From the NCBI GenBank assembly GCA_036345935.2, contig JADWOT020000004.1, positions 4,746,168 through 4,810,167 on the forward strand: a stretch of DNA of 64,000 nt, read 5' to 3'. A model generated the notes under the pieces. It saw nothing but the letters and a program-made list of their open reading frames with translations, ran no database searches and was not told where the DNA came from. The first letter of the stretch is position 1, and each line of letters begins with the position of its first letter. Positions 41,166-53,530 of the stretch are shown here, one piece after another. A program made the position numbers and the translations under genes. Source of the stretch: Taenia hydatigena (lineage: Eukaryota > Platyhelminthes > Cestoda > Cyclophyllidea > Taeniidae).

Positions 41166-41360
41166 CACTATAGGATCAACTTGCTCCGCGAGGACGATCT
41201 TCGAGCGTTGTATACCCACTTCGCCTAAATGCTTTCAAAAGACCATAAATATTACACGTGGTGTCTGTGGGCATAGAATGCCCGTGATTCGAAGAATTTT
41301 ACATTGAATACAAAAATTCAAGTCGCTAAGTGGCATATTTTAGCTACGTCAAAAGGTAAA
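41166..41360 (-). repeat. Dispersed repeat with decayed minus-strand frame, copy 1
   Basis: About 190 bp, roughly 85% identical to 43,024-43,220. Read on the minus strand, both copies give ITGILCPQ-x-PRVIFMV, then a stop, then LGE-x-G-x-Q-x-S-x-I-x-LAEQVDP. Both carry the same TGA in the middle. It is probably the remnant of a coding element. I do not recognise it. Confidence 0.55.
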
Positions 41361-43023
41361 GCTTTCTCATTATTCTTAGTATTTCACCAAGATATTGCAC
41401 AATATGCTACCTACGTGCGACAGGGTTGTGGACTAGTAGTGATGAGGATCAAATCCGCGCTGTGGCATTAAAGTGGATTTTGCAGTTCCTTATGGTTGGT
41501 TAAGCGTGGCTGGCAGAGGATACGCCTGTGAGGAAAGGACCAGACCAAAAAAGGAAGGTTTGCTGACAAATCCGCTTCACGTTTTTTAAGTTCGGTGGTT
41601 CACCCATGCTTGCGCATGACCAAAGGTTACTCCTGCTGATCTTCGGGTTGAAGTAGTCAGAAGGCGGTCCGTCCTGGTGCAATAATCTGTGAAAGTTGTT
41701 AAGACTAGTGCCAAAAGAGGATGGACAAATAAGCAGCTCACTCTATTTCCTCAAAATGGCACGCTACACAAGTTAGAAACCATTTTTGAGTGCGCACGGA
41801 AACTACATGCACATGGAGTGTGATGCGTAACTTACTACGCCGAATTATAGAGCAGAAGAGTTTGGGCCTCGTAAGTGAAATTTTCAGTTCAGGCTTCATG
41901 TTGACTTACTAGCAAACAATGGTTGTTCATCTCTAAACTGCAGCCATAGAGATGCTTCCTGGAGTGCTACCGCGGTAGGCAGTTGAGACATGACGGATCA
42001 GTCGTTCAACCCGGATGGTAAATGAAGGGGAATTAAGATTAATCGACGGCAAGTCAGCGTATTGCTTCAAGCATTGAACAGCAAATTTCAGTGGTAAGCA
42101 TTGTTCAGTGCCTAAAAATAATGTGAGCTGTACAAGTGGTGAGTCAAGCTGCAAACTGTTGGTTACGTGGCATGGTGGCAATGGGGTCATGCGAGAAGAA
42201 ATGTGTGGTGTTGCCCAAGTTATTCGTGGCGATTTTCTGGCATATCTGTGAAATACCAAAACAAATAAGGAAGTCAGTTACCAAGCCAGATCCCGGCTTA
42301 ATGACTAACGTCTCCAGGTGCTGCCCGTTGGATCGTTCATCCGACCGTCTTGAACCTTCACATTTAATCGTAACATGGCAAACCTGATGCAATTATGAAA
42401 CAGAAAACTTGACACGTGTGCCACTGAGCATTTGACGCTTGCAGCATTACCTCGCCACATGCTGAATTGAGCTCTTTAATCGGCCAAAGAAGGTGGTAAG
42501 TAGCATACAAATTCTTAACCTTGGCAATCGTTTTTAATGCCCCATCATTTGCTGACCATTGAGAGTAGCGCATGGCAATAAATGAATCCGCAGCCAGTCT
42601 CAGATGCTTTAGCTGTTCCAGTATGACACCAGTTGATTTCATTTTGCCATTTTAATTCCAGTCAGCGTAAGAGCATTGATAGACTCCGACAGACGAATCG
42701 AAGCATTGAGCAAGTGTGTCCTGCTGGCGAACAGTATGTTAGGTTATCTACGAATCGACGGTTACCAAAACTACGGCTAAGAACGCGCCGGATAGAGACG
42801 CTGTATACCAACATAGAAACAAACTCTAATGCTAGTAAGGTTTATTGCCCAGAAGTCTAAGCTTGCAAGTCTCAAAGGTCTAACTCATTTAGACCCTTAA
42901 AGGAAAACAATGCCCCATTGGTCCCAAAGCAAAATTCTGTGCACTTCAAGCCCTTTACAACCCAGCTACAGAGCAAGCCGACATATTTTGGTTGCAGAAG
43001 ACTGTTCTACAAAGATAGCCTAA

Positions 43024-43220
43024 ACACCATAGGATCAACTTGCTCCGCGAGGATGATGTTCGAGAGTTGCTTACCACGTTCGCCTAAATATGTTCAAAGG
43101 ACCATAAAGATTACACGTGGTACCTGTGGACATAAAATGCCCGTGATTCGAAAAATTTCACATTGAGTGCAAAAATTGAAGTTGCTAACTAGCATATTTC
43201 AGCTACGTCAAAAGGTAAAG
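43024..43220 (-). repeat. Dispersed repeat with decayed minus-strand frame, copy 2
   Basis: Partner of 41,166-41,360 in direct orientation, 1.86 kb away. It has the same in-frame TGA. Similarity ends just after the CTACGTCAAAAGGTAAAG string, in both copies. Confidence 0.55.
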
Positions 43221-43936
43221 CCGATAAAAATCAGGAAAGTTGTTAGAAATTACACATTTGAGATAGGCTTTGCCAATATTAATCTGCGTCTTCACTGTAG
43301 GTTTATTTTGATGGCGAAGAGTCGCAAAGGGAGTGCGAAAGATGAAACGCATGATGCGACACAGGTCATCCTTAGCGGGCCAGTCGTACTGGCCTTCAGT
43401 CCATGTGTCCCCAAATAAATTATTGCTCACTTATTCAATCAACCTTTAATAAAACTCTACGGCATGTCTTCTAGGCCGTATTCGTGTCAGTTAAGTGCAA
43501 AATGAGAGCCCGGATTAGTTGTTGTTCTATTGACGGTGACTTTACCGACCAACGTGCATAGGCCACACCAACCGTCACACCCCACCTACACGGCTATGTG
43601 CTGGCGAAAGCGGGAACGCCGACAATGTGAGTCAGGCCATGCGCTGTCCTCATAAGCGGGCATGATGAAACCTGTCTCGATTGGAGCGTGTATCATGCGC
43701 AGCTGGTGAACTGGTGACTTTGCTCAGGGTGGGTACTTCACCTCCTTCTCCCCCTTTCCTTCCTCTCGTGTCTGTAACCTGTACCACCCAACTAGGCTGC
43801 TGTCCTGTCACCAAACCAATACCGCCTCTTACCCAACCAGCATCGCCTCATGGTCCCTATCCCTATGCGTAGTTTCAATTTGAAAACCGTCACAACACGT
43901 TCACCTACCTTTATCACATGAACACTTATTGTTCAC

Positions 43937-44121
43937 GCACAGTGCCTGTGTTCTCTTTCAGGCAGACGATAATCTGCCTGTTCAAGGAAGCTGTGTAAAC
44001 ATTTATAAATATGCAATTCCTCGGAAATCTCCATTCAATTTCGGTTTGAACCGAAAGTGTTTAAGGCTAATTTGGAGCTCATCAGCATCCAACTCAAATG
44101 TTTTAGAAGCATGTTGAGTCT
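43937..44121. other. 185-bp segment present in B, absent from A
   Basis: A reads straight through from GTTCAC to GTTCGG at this point (A position near 7,589), while B has 185 extra bases. It contains two perfect short dyads: CAGGCAGA/TCTGCCTG with a 6-base loop at 43,959-43,980, and TTTCGGTT/AACCGAAA with a 2-base centre at 44,039-44,056. There is no target-site duplication longer than one base, so insertion versus deletion is undecided. Confidence 0.65.
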
Positions 44122-44869
44122 GTTCGGTGTTCTGCTGTGCCTACTCCTGTCTTCGTCCAAATGGGCCACGCACTCAGCTTCGCGAAATGTGTTTTTGGGC
44201 TGCCACTTTGTTAATTGGCGTCACACATTCTGTGGACATTAGGCTGCAAATCTTTGCGGGTTCATCGCCTCGGAATATATTTTAGGTGTGGCGTCCATCA
44301 TTCCGCTCAACAGCATCAACACAATCTCGCCATGTAATTTCCACTTTTAGCGTCTATGAGTGTAGTCGGGGCCTTCAGTGTGCCTACGTCAGACAGCTAG
44401 CTTGATTAGAAATGAGAGAGTGGTCAAATGGACACTGGAATCAAGGTAGTGATTGAAATCACCGGATTGGGAGAACTCATTGTTCTGCTAACATAGTATC
44501 AACCAGTGTGTCACAGCATTTACTTAATGCGCTTAGAGGATAGCAGCCTACCGTGCTGGCGAGTGGCGGTCCGCATCACAGGCAGCTAACACCCGTAGTG
44601 CCCTCCACAAGGATGCAGCCATACCTCTAACCAACTTAAGTAGACTTGCACACAGCCGATAACAAGAGAAAACATTGTGAGTTGCTGGGCAAGTAAGCAA
44701 GCATGTTATCGTGGTAAAGCGTTAAAATGGTTCGGGCAAGTTTTGTGAAGCATACGATAGGTAGCGGTGAAGCTAGACACATCTATTAACCACCCAGACG
44801 CATACTACCCCTTTGCTAAAAGTAAACCATCTGGTTAACGGGATGATTCAAGATAAAGTTGCACAAGTA

Positions 44870-45446
44870 TCAAAGCCACCGTGAGCCTCTGCGATGATGC
44901 TGATAAGGACTATCAACCGCAGCACGCGATTGTGCATTGGCGCCGTAAATAAGGAGGATGCATGCATTCCCCTTAGCCCCACATACACAAATCGCTAGAA
45001 TCGTCAGTTGGGGTTGCATAGTTCTCCCCCTTGTTTTGAATTCAGGATAACAGAATGCGGAAGAGGCAGAGGCGAACAGGGGAGAGCCTGCATTTGCATT
45101 GCCATGTGTGCCGCATGAATTTTGGCCAATGCGTGTTGCGGTGACATCCCTCCAACGCTTGATGCAGCCAGCATAAATAGGTTTATTGCTAAAGAATAGT
45201 ATGATCTGTCTCAATGAGGTTCTCGTCTTTGACATAAATTATAGTAGACAGAATTGACCTGAAGTCTAAAGGAATGCCAATTTTGCAGTGATTTGTTACC
45301 TCTCCGGGGTATGGACTTGTTAGAAGTGATGACAGCCGCCGAATACCAAAGACATGACCATTACCGTCCAAGAGGCAAAGTTCGGCAATTTTTTGCGTTC
45401 GACAAATTATTGCTGCAAAATAATCTTCCTTGTTGCCACTACACAA
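44870..45446 (-). other. Two overlapping open frames shared with A''
   Basis: An 85-codon frame (45,189-45,446) overlaps a 121-codon frame (44,870-45,235). Both are kept almost unchanged in A'' (63,374-63,631 and 63,585-63,950; 118 of 121 residues equal for the longer one). In A the longer frame is broken. The conservation may only reflect very recent copying, because the whole DNA tract is about 99% identical. The tail contains LLIYGANAQS, faintly ankyrin-like, which is not enough to call a domain. Function unknown. Confidence 0.2.
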
Positions 45447-46429
45447 TGCTCAGCAGCCTATAGAGCATGTCAGCATCCCTCGCATCAGTTCTGATCGACT
45501 GTCGGGAAGGCGAGTGTTGACACTGCAGACGGTTCCATTTTGCAAAGGTGATGCTACATTCATCGAACTGCTCTTTCTTCACCCGTCCCTTCTTCTCCTC
45601 ACTCTCATCTTCAACCTTTGCAGCTGCTGTGTTCACTGGTACATCCACCTCCACTCCACCGGCACAACACGCGATGCGCGCCATAGAATGCCATGAAGAA
45701 ATGTTTTGGTGTACTCCTCCCTTCCAGAAATAACTCCTTTTTGACTCGAAAGCTAAAATTCTCTGCCAAAGATGCCTTCTTAAACACAGGAGAAATTCGA
45801 TAAACGAATAAAGTAAGAATATTTAATGCATTTTAAGAGTACAATAATTTCTGTTTCTCGAATCAAGATGATATTATCTGCTTTGCATTCAGAGCATTCC
45901 AGTCGCCATAGATTGCAGGTAGGAGTGCGATTTCTGTGAAGCAAGAGGGAGGCTTACAGGTGGTAAAAGGAGAGTGTCTCTCGATGCCAACAATGCTGCA
46001 GAGTGTGTACTGCGTCCAAAAGTAGAACGCAAGAAAAATTGCAGCTTTGCATGCAAACACTAGCGACTATCCCCCATGATTCGCAATTTCAGGAATAATG
46101 TCTCTCGAGATGGCGAGTTAGTATACAAATTCAGGCTGATTTACCCACTTCAGCTGCACTGCAAGGATCATCACCTTTGGAGTAAGGAGTTGGTCTGCGT
46201 GACAAACGTTCTGTCACCTAGTGACTGACTTGTCCACACCACACTACTCTGTTTTAACCATTAATCTACGACTCGGCAGGGGCGCCTCATCGATCTGATT
46301 CGAAATTGAGGTTTGTGCACTAATGACTGAAAGGTAACCACCCGTTATCACAGAAATTCTTTGGCCCTAACCTATTCGTCTAAAGGATTTTAAGGCGCCG
46401 CATCTTTTACAATGCTTTGTTAATCATGA

Positions 46430-46860
46430 CTGCCGGTTTCGGTTTCGGTCACATAGGTGTTCACATTATCTAAATCGCGTGGCCTGATCTCCAAGCCATG
46501 CCCACAGCCCCGTCCCCTCCGTCCATTAAATATATGCATGCATTCTGATCTGATATTTTGTCCTCTTTTGCCCTTAAGGGAGTCTTGAAACACTATAGTT
46601 TTACTCATTGTGTAAATCTATGTCACTTCAGATGCATTCTTGGTGCGAGAGGCCGGGAGGAAGTTAGAACCTCATGTGTGATAAGCGCCGAATTTACCAA
46701 AGCTGACTTTAGCGTCCCGAGGCTCCCTCGAAGGCAAAAGAAGGCAGAATAATAGGGTAGAATATGTATATATATTCAACAGGCAGAAGGAAATAAGCCG
46801 CTGGCATGGCTCAGCGGCCAGCCTACGCAGCTGGGCAAGATGGCCACCATTGTGACCCTG
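46430..46860. repeat. Inverted pair of about 165-bp dispersed elements in B
   Basis: Mirror image of 4,855-5,290. The plus-strand element (about 46,705-46,860) includes GGCATGGCTCAGCGGCC, the best A-box-like string in the window. Confidence 0.6.
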
Positions 46861-48681
46861 ACCAAAACCAGTTGTACAAGCAAAAAGTACTCCGCCAACA
46901 GTTCACTATTCAACTTCCAATTTGGTAACAAAACTACCAGCCTGCTCAAGGATAGGGCTTCAAGTGTCGTATGCATAGCAGCATATTTGGCCGTAATTTT
47001 TTTAACGCAGATGCTGATAAGTTTGCAAGGTGTTTGGTCTCTTATTCAATTGTCTGCAAATTCTTTATCGACACATAAATTGTATAGTTTTATTTTTAAC
47101 GATGAACTGCATTTGATTTTATATGCCTGCATAAGTTATTTATGCTAATGCTATAAAACAGAATTTGGCTTTTTATTGCTATTCAGTATTCCTAAAGTTA
47201 GAAAGGTATTTAATCAGCAGTTTTTCATCCGCTATGGCAGTTTCAAGGTCATTAGTTGTATTTAGTATATTGTCTGCAGATGTGGTGGGTACGTTGCGCG
47301 TTTTGTCTACGGCAGTATTCAGGCCAAGTAGGCTCTTTTGGTTGAAGAGTGAAAGAGAACCGTAAAATTTCAGGCTTTACTCGGCACCAACGATGGTTTA
47401 AACTTTAACGGCGACAAGAATGCCCTTGTCGGTGGTAGTGTATCTAATTAGCCCTGAGAGCTTACAAAAAGTGATGAATTTGAAGTGTGACCTCCCTATT
47501 GTTCTCCACTGTGCGGTGATACAAGTGTGTTTAGGCTTATAAGTTGATATGCTCTATGCTGTGCTTTGACGAACTAGTCTTATACCCTTTTCTCGAGGCC
47601 TTCTCCCAAATCCAGCGCGACAGCTGCATTTCCCCAAGTTGTTGCAACAACCGTATCGTTGGAATCTGTCGTGCTAATTGGACGCGAATAAAGCTGCAGC
47701 ACTCTCTAAAGGGGTGCTTGAGTGTTTTTCTTTCATTGACGAACAGAATGTGGTCCTCTGCAGTTTTGAGAGGCGGGATCTGAATAGGCCCATGCCAAGG
47801 TCGTAAGAATTCTGCTTCGAAGGGATGTCAACTTGCAGTTTGCGCCGTCGTCACACTAAATGTCTATCTACTGGTTTGATCGACATGGCTTATTTAAGCC
47901 TCAGCTTGTTCCTGTAGATACAAGGATGTTATTCGAACCTAACGTTTGTTGGCGTAGCTGGGGGTGGATGCAAATATCGAATTCTGCTGCGAAAGTGATG
48001 ACGCCTGAACAAATGAATTAACGTGCCATCTATGTTTCCTCCGGGCCTGCAGAGGACAGGTATTTCGTTGAGGCTGTGCCACCGCTGATGGGCGGTTTGG
48101 CAGTCAGCGTTCGCTGATGAGTTATTGCCAAAACTGTTGGAAGTCTGCAGAGTAGGATGCAAGCGGTGTTGTGCAGTCACCCCTGCGTCGTGACGTGGCA
48201 GGCAACAAGGGCAACGTCGGAGGATGCAGTGATTGTGGATAGGTGGAGGAAGGAACCCGCCAATTCATAGGTGCGTATAAATGCACATTTATGCACATTT
48301 GAAAAGTCTCAATTTGCTGTTTGCCTGCTTTGATGAGGTGTGAGGCCTGACTGCAAAGTGCCGTCTTTTGTACCAGCTACAGACACTGCCTGTTGAATGT
48401 GAATTCAGCGCTGGTTCAGGACTCACTATGCCTCTTCTTACTTTCCAGTTTTCCACATGTCCCACTTGTTTGATGCCACAATTTGTCGAGTTGCTTTCAC
48501 TCGGCATTGGTATTTATTAAGTATTTGTAGTTCTGATTTGTGCTCATTGATATGTAGTCATACCAACGGCTGGACTTATCCGTTTCGTGCATCTTGTTTG
48601 GTTTTCCGTCTTGAAGGATAGGTAGTGTATATTCGCCTATTACTTATGTTGGCATTCTAGTCCAAACGGGAAAGATTGTAT

Positions 48682-48900
48682 TTAGCAGGATTTAATGAGT
48701 ATACACGGGCATTCAAAGCTTGATTGGGACAAGTTGCTTGTATTTATTGCCAAGTATGCCAAATTGGTTGTTACCGGATTGAGTGCACTGGATGTTGACA
48801 GGTAGGATAGGGCAATCTGCATCACACCAAGTGTGAGCATCTGCAGTGGACTGTAAGCATTGCCTTCAAATAAGTGTGCCTCATTCCAAGTTGGAACGTT
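48682..48900 (-). pseudogene. Decayed translated motif family, copy in B
   Basis: Inverted equivalent of 2,780-3,000. The frame is open over 140 codons here (48,682-49,104) but only 121 in A, with scattered missense differences (I/T, M/I, V/A, Y/H, K/E). I therefore read it as a relic rather than a gene. Confidence 0.35.
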
Positions 48901-50186
48901 AGCATGGGCGCTGTGCACACTTGTATTGAATGAGTATATGCTAATTGGTCTACTTGTGGTTAGGAAGCTTACTGCTGCTTTACGTCTTCGCATTGTTTTG
49001 GGGATTTGCGGAGGATCATGTTGTGGATTAGTGCGCACTTGAGGCGCATCCAGACTTTCCTCATTATGAAGTAATTTCGTTGGCTCCGTCTGCTGACGAT
49101 GCAAGTTTGATGGTATCTGGCTGTTTAGTGTTCCCTGCTTAAGACACTAAACTGTGGGAATTTATCATTATCGGAAAAAGCGTCCTGGGATGTTTGTCTC
49201 CGAAATACATGTGAATGCAGTGTTTGCTTGAAGCGTAATGTCACGGTGATGACTTCGAAGGTGAACCACTAATTACCTCAACTTGCTTGCCTTCCCTGCT
49301 GTAGCAATGTAGTAGTTCCAGAGCAGTCTCCCTCCCCCTTCCTTTTAGTCGTAGTAGTAATTAGCATTAATTCTAGGTGATTTGCCTCGGGTCGAACAGT
49401 TGGCTGACATGTGGTGGAGAGGGGCAAAAGTGCAGCATTGGCGTCTTCCATAGGTCAGCCGCATTAATGGTCTTGATGGCTGATAGTCGGTGGACGTTTT
49501 TGGAGGCACAGGTAAATGTGCACTGGCAAGCGTTAAGCTTCATCTGTTTCTTTACTAACGCCTAATTCATTTACCTGTTGTGTGAGTAACTTGAGTGGTA
49601 GAGGTTCGGATAGACAGACAGGCGAGGGTGAGGCAATATGGTTATTTCACTGTCCATGGACCTGCTCGCCTACTTACCTTCATCCGCTTCACTTCAGCGA
49701 TATGTGGCACTGGAACGTTTGTACGGTCCTGCCTGATGTGGGTGAGCTTGTTGAAATCGCTTCATCTTAGTTGGAACATCTGACTGTCGGGGATGCTATA
49801 ATTAGCACCTCCTTGACGCCATTGTCGCGAGTGTTTTTCGGACCATTACTTGATTTTGATTACATTATTGCTACAAGTAATGCTTTGGTTGGAAGTTGCT
49901 CATATTGGAAAGAAATGGGATACTTTACAATGTTCAGCTGCACTATGCGTGGTACACGTTCTGCTGCTTTAGGTCCACGTGCACACGCACGCCCCATCTA
50001 TTACACGTAATACGCATAGTCTGATTGCTGTCATGCGCGTGTCTCATGCAGCGGAAGGGTGCACTGGGTATCGAGGGGGGAGAGGGGGGTGCCACCGACA
50101 TAGATATGCCCAAGTTTTAGTGCATATGGGCATTAACCTTGTGTTTGAGCGCTAGACGATATTGAGCATTATTTTTGTTGATTTTA

Positions 50187-50394
50187 CTCATTTCTGCAAT
50201 TTTCTCGTAAAGCTAATGCTTATGGGAGAAGTTTAAAGGCGGCTGATTGGCGAGGTGGGATCTCTTGTCTTCTGTTATCTTGCAAAGAGTAGACGTCAGT
50301 CCATTAAGAGGCTCCTGATGAGACGTTAGGATTTTCGCGTTTCGGATTCATCTATAACGTGTAAAGTCAAGTAAGTTGGCTGTTTTTCTCGAAA
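50187..50394. other. B-only replacement segment
   Basis: 208 bp found in B where A has an unrelated 504 bp (1,038-1,541). It ends six bases from the palindrome at 50,400-50,415. No gene is visible. Confidence 0.65.
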
Positions 50395-51431
50395 GGCATG
50401 TCCACGAGTGTGGACGCCTTCCTTCACAAGAAACTCGTTTCATCACCGCACCTCGTTGTGTATGGGCGCTGCCGCTGTTCTGTGGCGTTCTTAATCAATG
50501 AATTCTACTTAGGGCATAACGTGAGCTAGCGCCTGCCACTTCACGTGATACTGCTGTATCATGATTCCTTTGACAAATTTGGGACCAGCACCTCATTTTA
50601 GACCTCATTTTATTTTGTATTTACTGCGATTTCTCTTAGTCCGTGTTTATTGTCATGGCTTCGCAGGTTCAAACGCCAATAGTGCGGATCAGTGCAGACG
50701 TGAGATCCACTATCCAAAGCGGGTTACAACAGCGACTTGTTGGTGTGGATCCTAATGATCATGCGTTGATGGGGAAAGGAGGCAATAGACTGGTCAACCG
50801 TGTCTTTCGGTAGTACCTGAATGAAGAGCAGCTCAAAACTCTCAAAATTTCTAATCATCACCACTCCTGATGTCTATATCTCTCCTTTAATTTGTGATGA
50901 CGTCTCGACAATGCTGTGCCTTTCTGTACAGTTTCCATCAGTGGTAAATTAAAAGTTGTTAATTATTTATTTGTGTTTCTTCGCAAACAAAGGCAAGTTA
51001 GGATTGGGCAAGCTTGCGTGGGTGATCAATTTGCTTGTTGATTGGTGTGGGCGAGGTGTGTGTGAGCTGAAATGATACACCGTTACGTTTTGGGTAAGGC
51101 ATCATCACCTGTGGCATAGGTGTTTGAGCGCTTAGATGGCATGTAAGGCAAGAAGTTAGAGAACCGTCTTGTGAAGCAATTCAAAGTTGCCTTATGATTC
51201 TGCAGTCTGAGGTGTCGATCTCTAGCTCTCCGGTCGTGCTTGGAATCGTCGAGCGCCTCTTCTGTTATTTTATGGCTCATCAGTATGTCAGAAATGTCGC
51301 CTTAAGATGATTTATATTAATGATGAGAGTGCAGCTGCCGCATTTCGCTTTGAACTAATTATTAAATAGTGTGCATTAGTGCATAGGCTATGCAAATTAG
51401 GTGTTGGTTAGTTTGGATTGAGTTGAATTAA

Positions 51432-53283
51432 TCAAGCAAATGTACTGCGACAGAATGAGATGTTTTGCTAGTCAAAGCTTATTTTTGCTCGTATATATTT
51501 CCGTACTCCGAACTAATTCAACGCAAGAAATTGTCGCACTTTTGTTGGTGCGATTGGCATCATTTGAGAAGTAAAAATAAATGCATTATTTCATCCTACG
51601 CAAACACTTTTCATGTGATCTCTACCTTCCTCTGGGCATAAATGTTGCGCCTTAGCCTAAAGTGCAGAATTTGATGAATGTCGATGCTTAATGCTTGAAA
51701 GGATGCAAGACATGAGTGGTCGTGCTGTGTGAACTGCATGTTCTTGGCGCGCAGTGAGGCACTTGTGTGTCATCCACAGATGGGATTACGCTACTAACAC
51801 TGGGACAGCTACTGGCAAGGACACATGTTTTGCAGTTTGACACCTGATCCAGTCCAACGCTTCCATCAAATGAAGAAGAGGTTGTCTACTCATTTTTGAT
51901 ATCAGTAGTTGTACGACGACGACTAACGGCAATGTGGCATGCTGTGTATTTACTACCATTTGGTCGTCGAGCTGATACGTAGTGTTTGGCGTTGATACGA
52001 GCAATCAAGTAAGTCTGTGATTTCATTTTCCATGACCTCATATTCGCAGCGAACGCAATTAAGTTCCACTCATGAAGAAGTCATCTTTTAAGATGGTTGA
52101 GAATAGAACCGTTTGGCAAATGGAAAAATGTCATTTTAGTGGAAAAGGTGCACATTCCAAAGGCCATGCATTCATCCACGAACTTTGGCGTCAATGAGAC
52201 GGTTTCTCTTGTTGGCCATCACTTTCGAGTGCCCATAGGAAAGTGCTCTGGTCATGCTTTTCCTTAAAGCGATTTCATAGTACACCTAGGTGATATTTCC
52301 CTCGTGGAGAGGTATATTCCGGAGCATGCTGCTGATTTGGACTTTGTGTTGTTCGGGTTCTAAGGGGCACGTGCAACTCCAGATCTAATACAGGGTCGAT
52401 TTCTGCTCTGCCCATTTAAGCGACTTTGGTCGTACCGTCCGGTTGCAAGGGCCTTGCATAAATCGTTAGAAATGTGGGGAAGATTTTAGAGGGGAATGAG
52501 CGTGATGATGCATTCACCCAGCGTACTGAATCCTGGCTCTAGCGACGCAGTCTTGTACCGCGTATTCTCATGAATGGCAGGGGAACAGAGAAGTGAGAGT
52601 ATCCGTCATCGCTGTACCAGATCAGCGAAATGTGTGGTAGAGGAGTGCAACCTAACGTAGCCTATTTGTCACCTTCTTGGTGGTGGTGCATATCAGCCAT
52701 CACCCCATAGCAAGGGCGCCAACGATGGAACCGAGTCATCTCACGTTGAATGGTGCGCTTAAAAGCAAGGCGGGAGCTAGACTGTCTGGTTGCATTTTGG
52801 TGCGAGGAGCTGTAATGGTACGATTTCACAGTGCAGTGCAGAAGGGGAAATATGCACTGCACTATAGTCACCCTAACCTGCGGACCAGTCACTGCAGAAA
52901 CAGGTGGTGGTGTGATGAACTTAATGCTGCATTGTCGGTCAAGGGTATTAAAATCATAGAGGAAATACTTGAAGTATGGATTGCAACACGGCTCTGGACA
53001 ACAAGAGATTCCTTGCATCCTCCGAAGGACCCATATTCAAAGGGGTAAATTCGTCCATCATGACCTCTAGACCGAGATGACTTCTAGATAAAAAGGCAGA
53101 GTTTTACAGCGCTTAGTTTAGAAGCACAAAAGTTCCGTCGCAATTTTGTTTGGAGTCTGATGGTATCAAATCCCCGAAAAGTAGTAAAAATCGGCGCCCT
53201 AATTCATGTCCGGAGAATTTATTTTGTGTTAACCAAGGTATTTTGACAGCAGCTGCTAAGCTCTAAGTCAGAAGAGAAGAGTT
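51432..53283. other. Single-copy stretch right of B
   Basis: No second copy seen. The longest open frame is 52,677-53,048 (plus, 123 codons), with a 118-codon frame opposite it. Neither has a recognisable domain, and such lengths are expected by chance at this base composition. Confidence 0.5.
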
Positions 53284-53530
53284 AATTTCTAAAAGGGACG
53301 AGTACTCCACAATATTTCTTCACATTATCCTATAACACGCTTCTCACATTGTGTGGATGGAACTGGGCGGACGCACCAGTGCACACAAGAAGGAATGGGT
53401 GCAGGAAGAGCAGTAAGGTGTATTTTTTTCTTTCGTTATCAGTAATATGAGTCGACTGTGTGTAAGTTTATCTGGGTTGCTCATGGGTATAGCCGCGTCC
53501 TTATAGGGGGCATCTCAAATTTATCCGCAA
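53284..53530 (+). repeat. Heavily decayed fragment of unit A
   Basis: Landmarks in A order: TTATTTCT..AAGGGA then GAGTAC.CCA.A.ATTTCTTCA (compare 5,983-6,020), then GCACCAGTGCACACA (compare 6,065-6,085). Next comes a GACTGTGTGTAAGT...GGGTATAGCCGCGTCCTTATAG stretch that compares with 7,050-7,105. It skips about 0.9 kb of A internally. It is much older than the A, B and A'' copies. Confidence 0.55.

Larger units (their letters stand above)
40456..43854. other. Single-copy stretch between C3 and B
   Basis: No copy elsewhere in the window apart from an internal 190-bp direct pair (41,166-41,360 and 43,024-43,220). Open frames reach 108 codons (41,933-42,259 minus), without recognisable domains. 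I see no RNA gene. Confidence 0.55.
43855..51431 (-). repeat. Large duplicated unit A, inverted copy B
   Basis: Reverse complement of 1-7,667. Left of about 45,435 it is nearly identical (about 99% in a sampled 230 bp) to A'' and only about 91% identical to A. Right of that point it is about 96-97% identical to A and much less like A''. It differs from A by a 185-bp extra segment (43,937-44,121) and a replaced segment (50,187-50,394). Open frames up to 140 codons (48,682-49,104 minus) are not conserved as proteins between the arms. Confidence 0.93.

Noticed and set aside
48682..49104. 140-codon open frame in copy B as a gene
   Set aside because: The A counterpart is shorter with a different start, and the differences are mostly amino-acid changes, as expected for unconstrained DNA.
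52677..53048. 123-codon plus-strand frame with a 118-codon frame opposite
   Set aside because: Both strands are open, no family is recognised, and the length is within chance expectation for this base composition.
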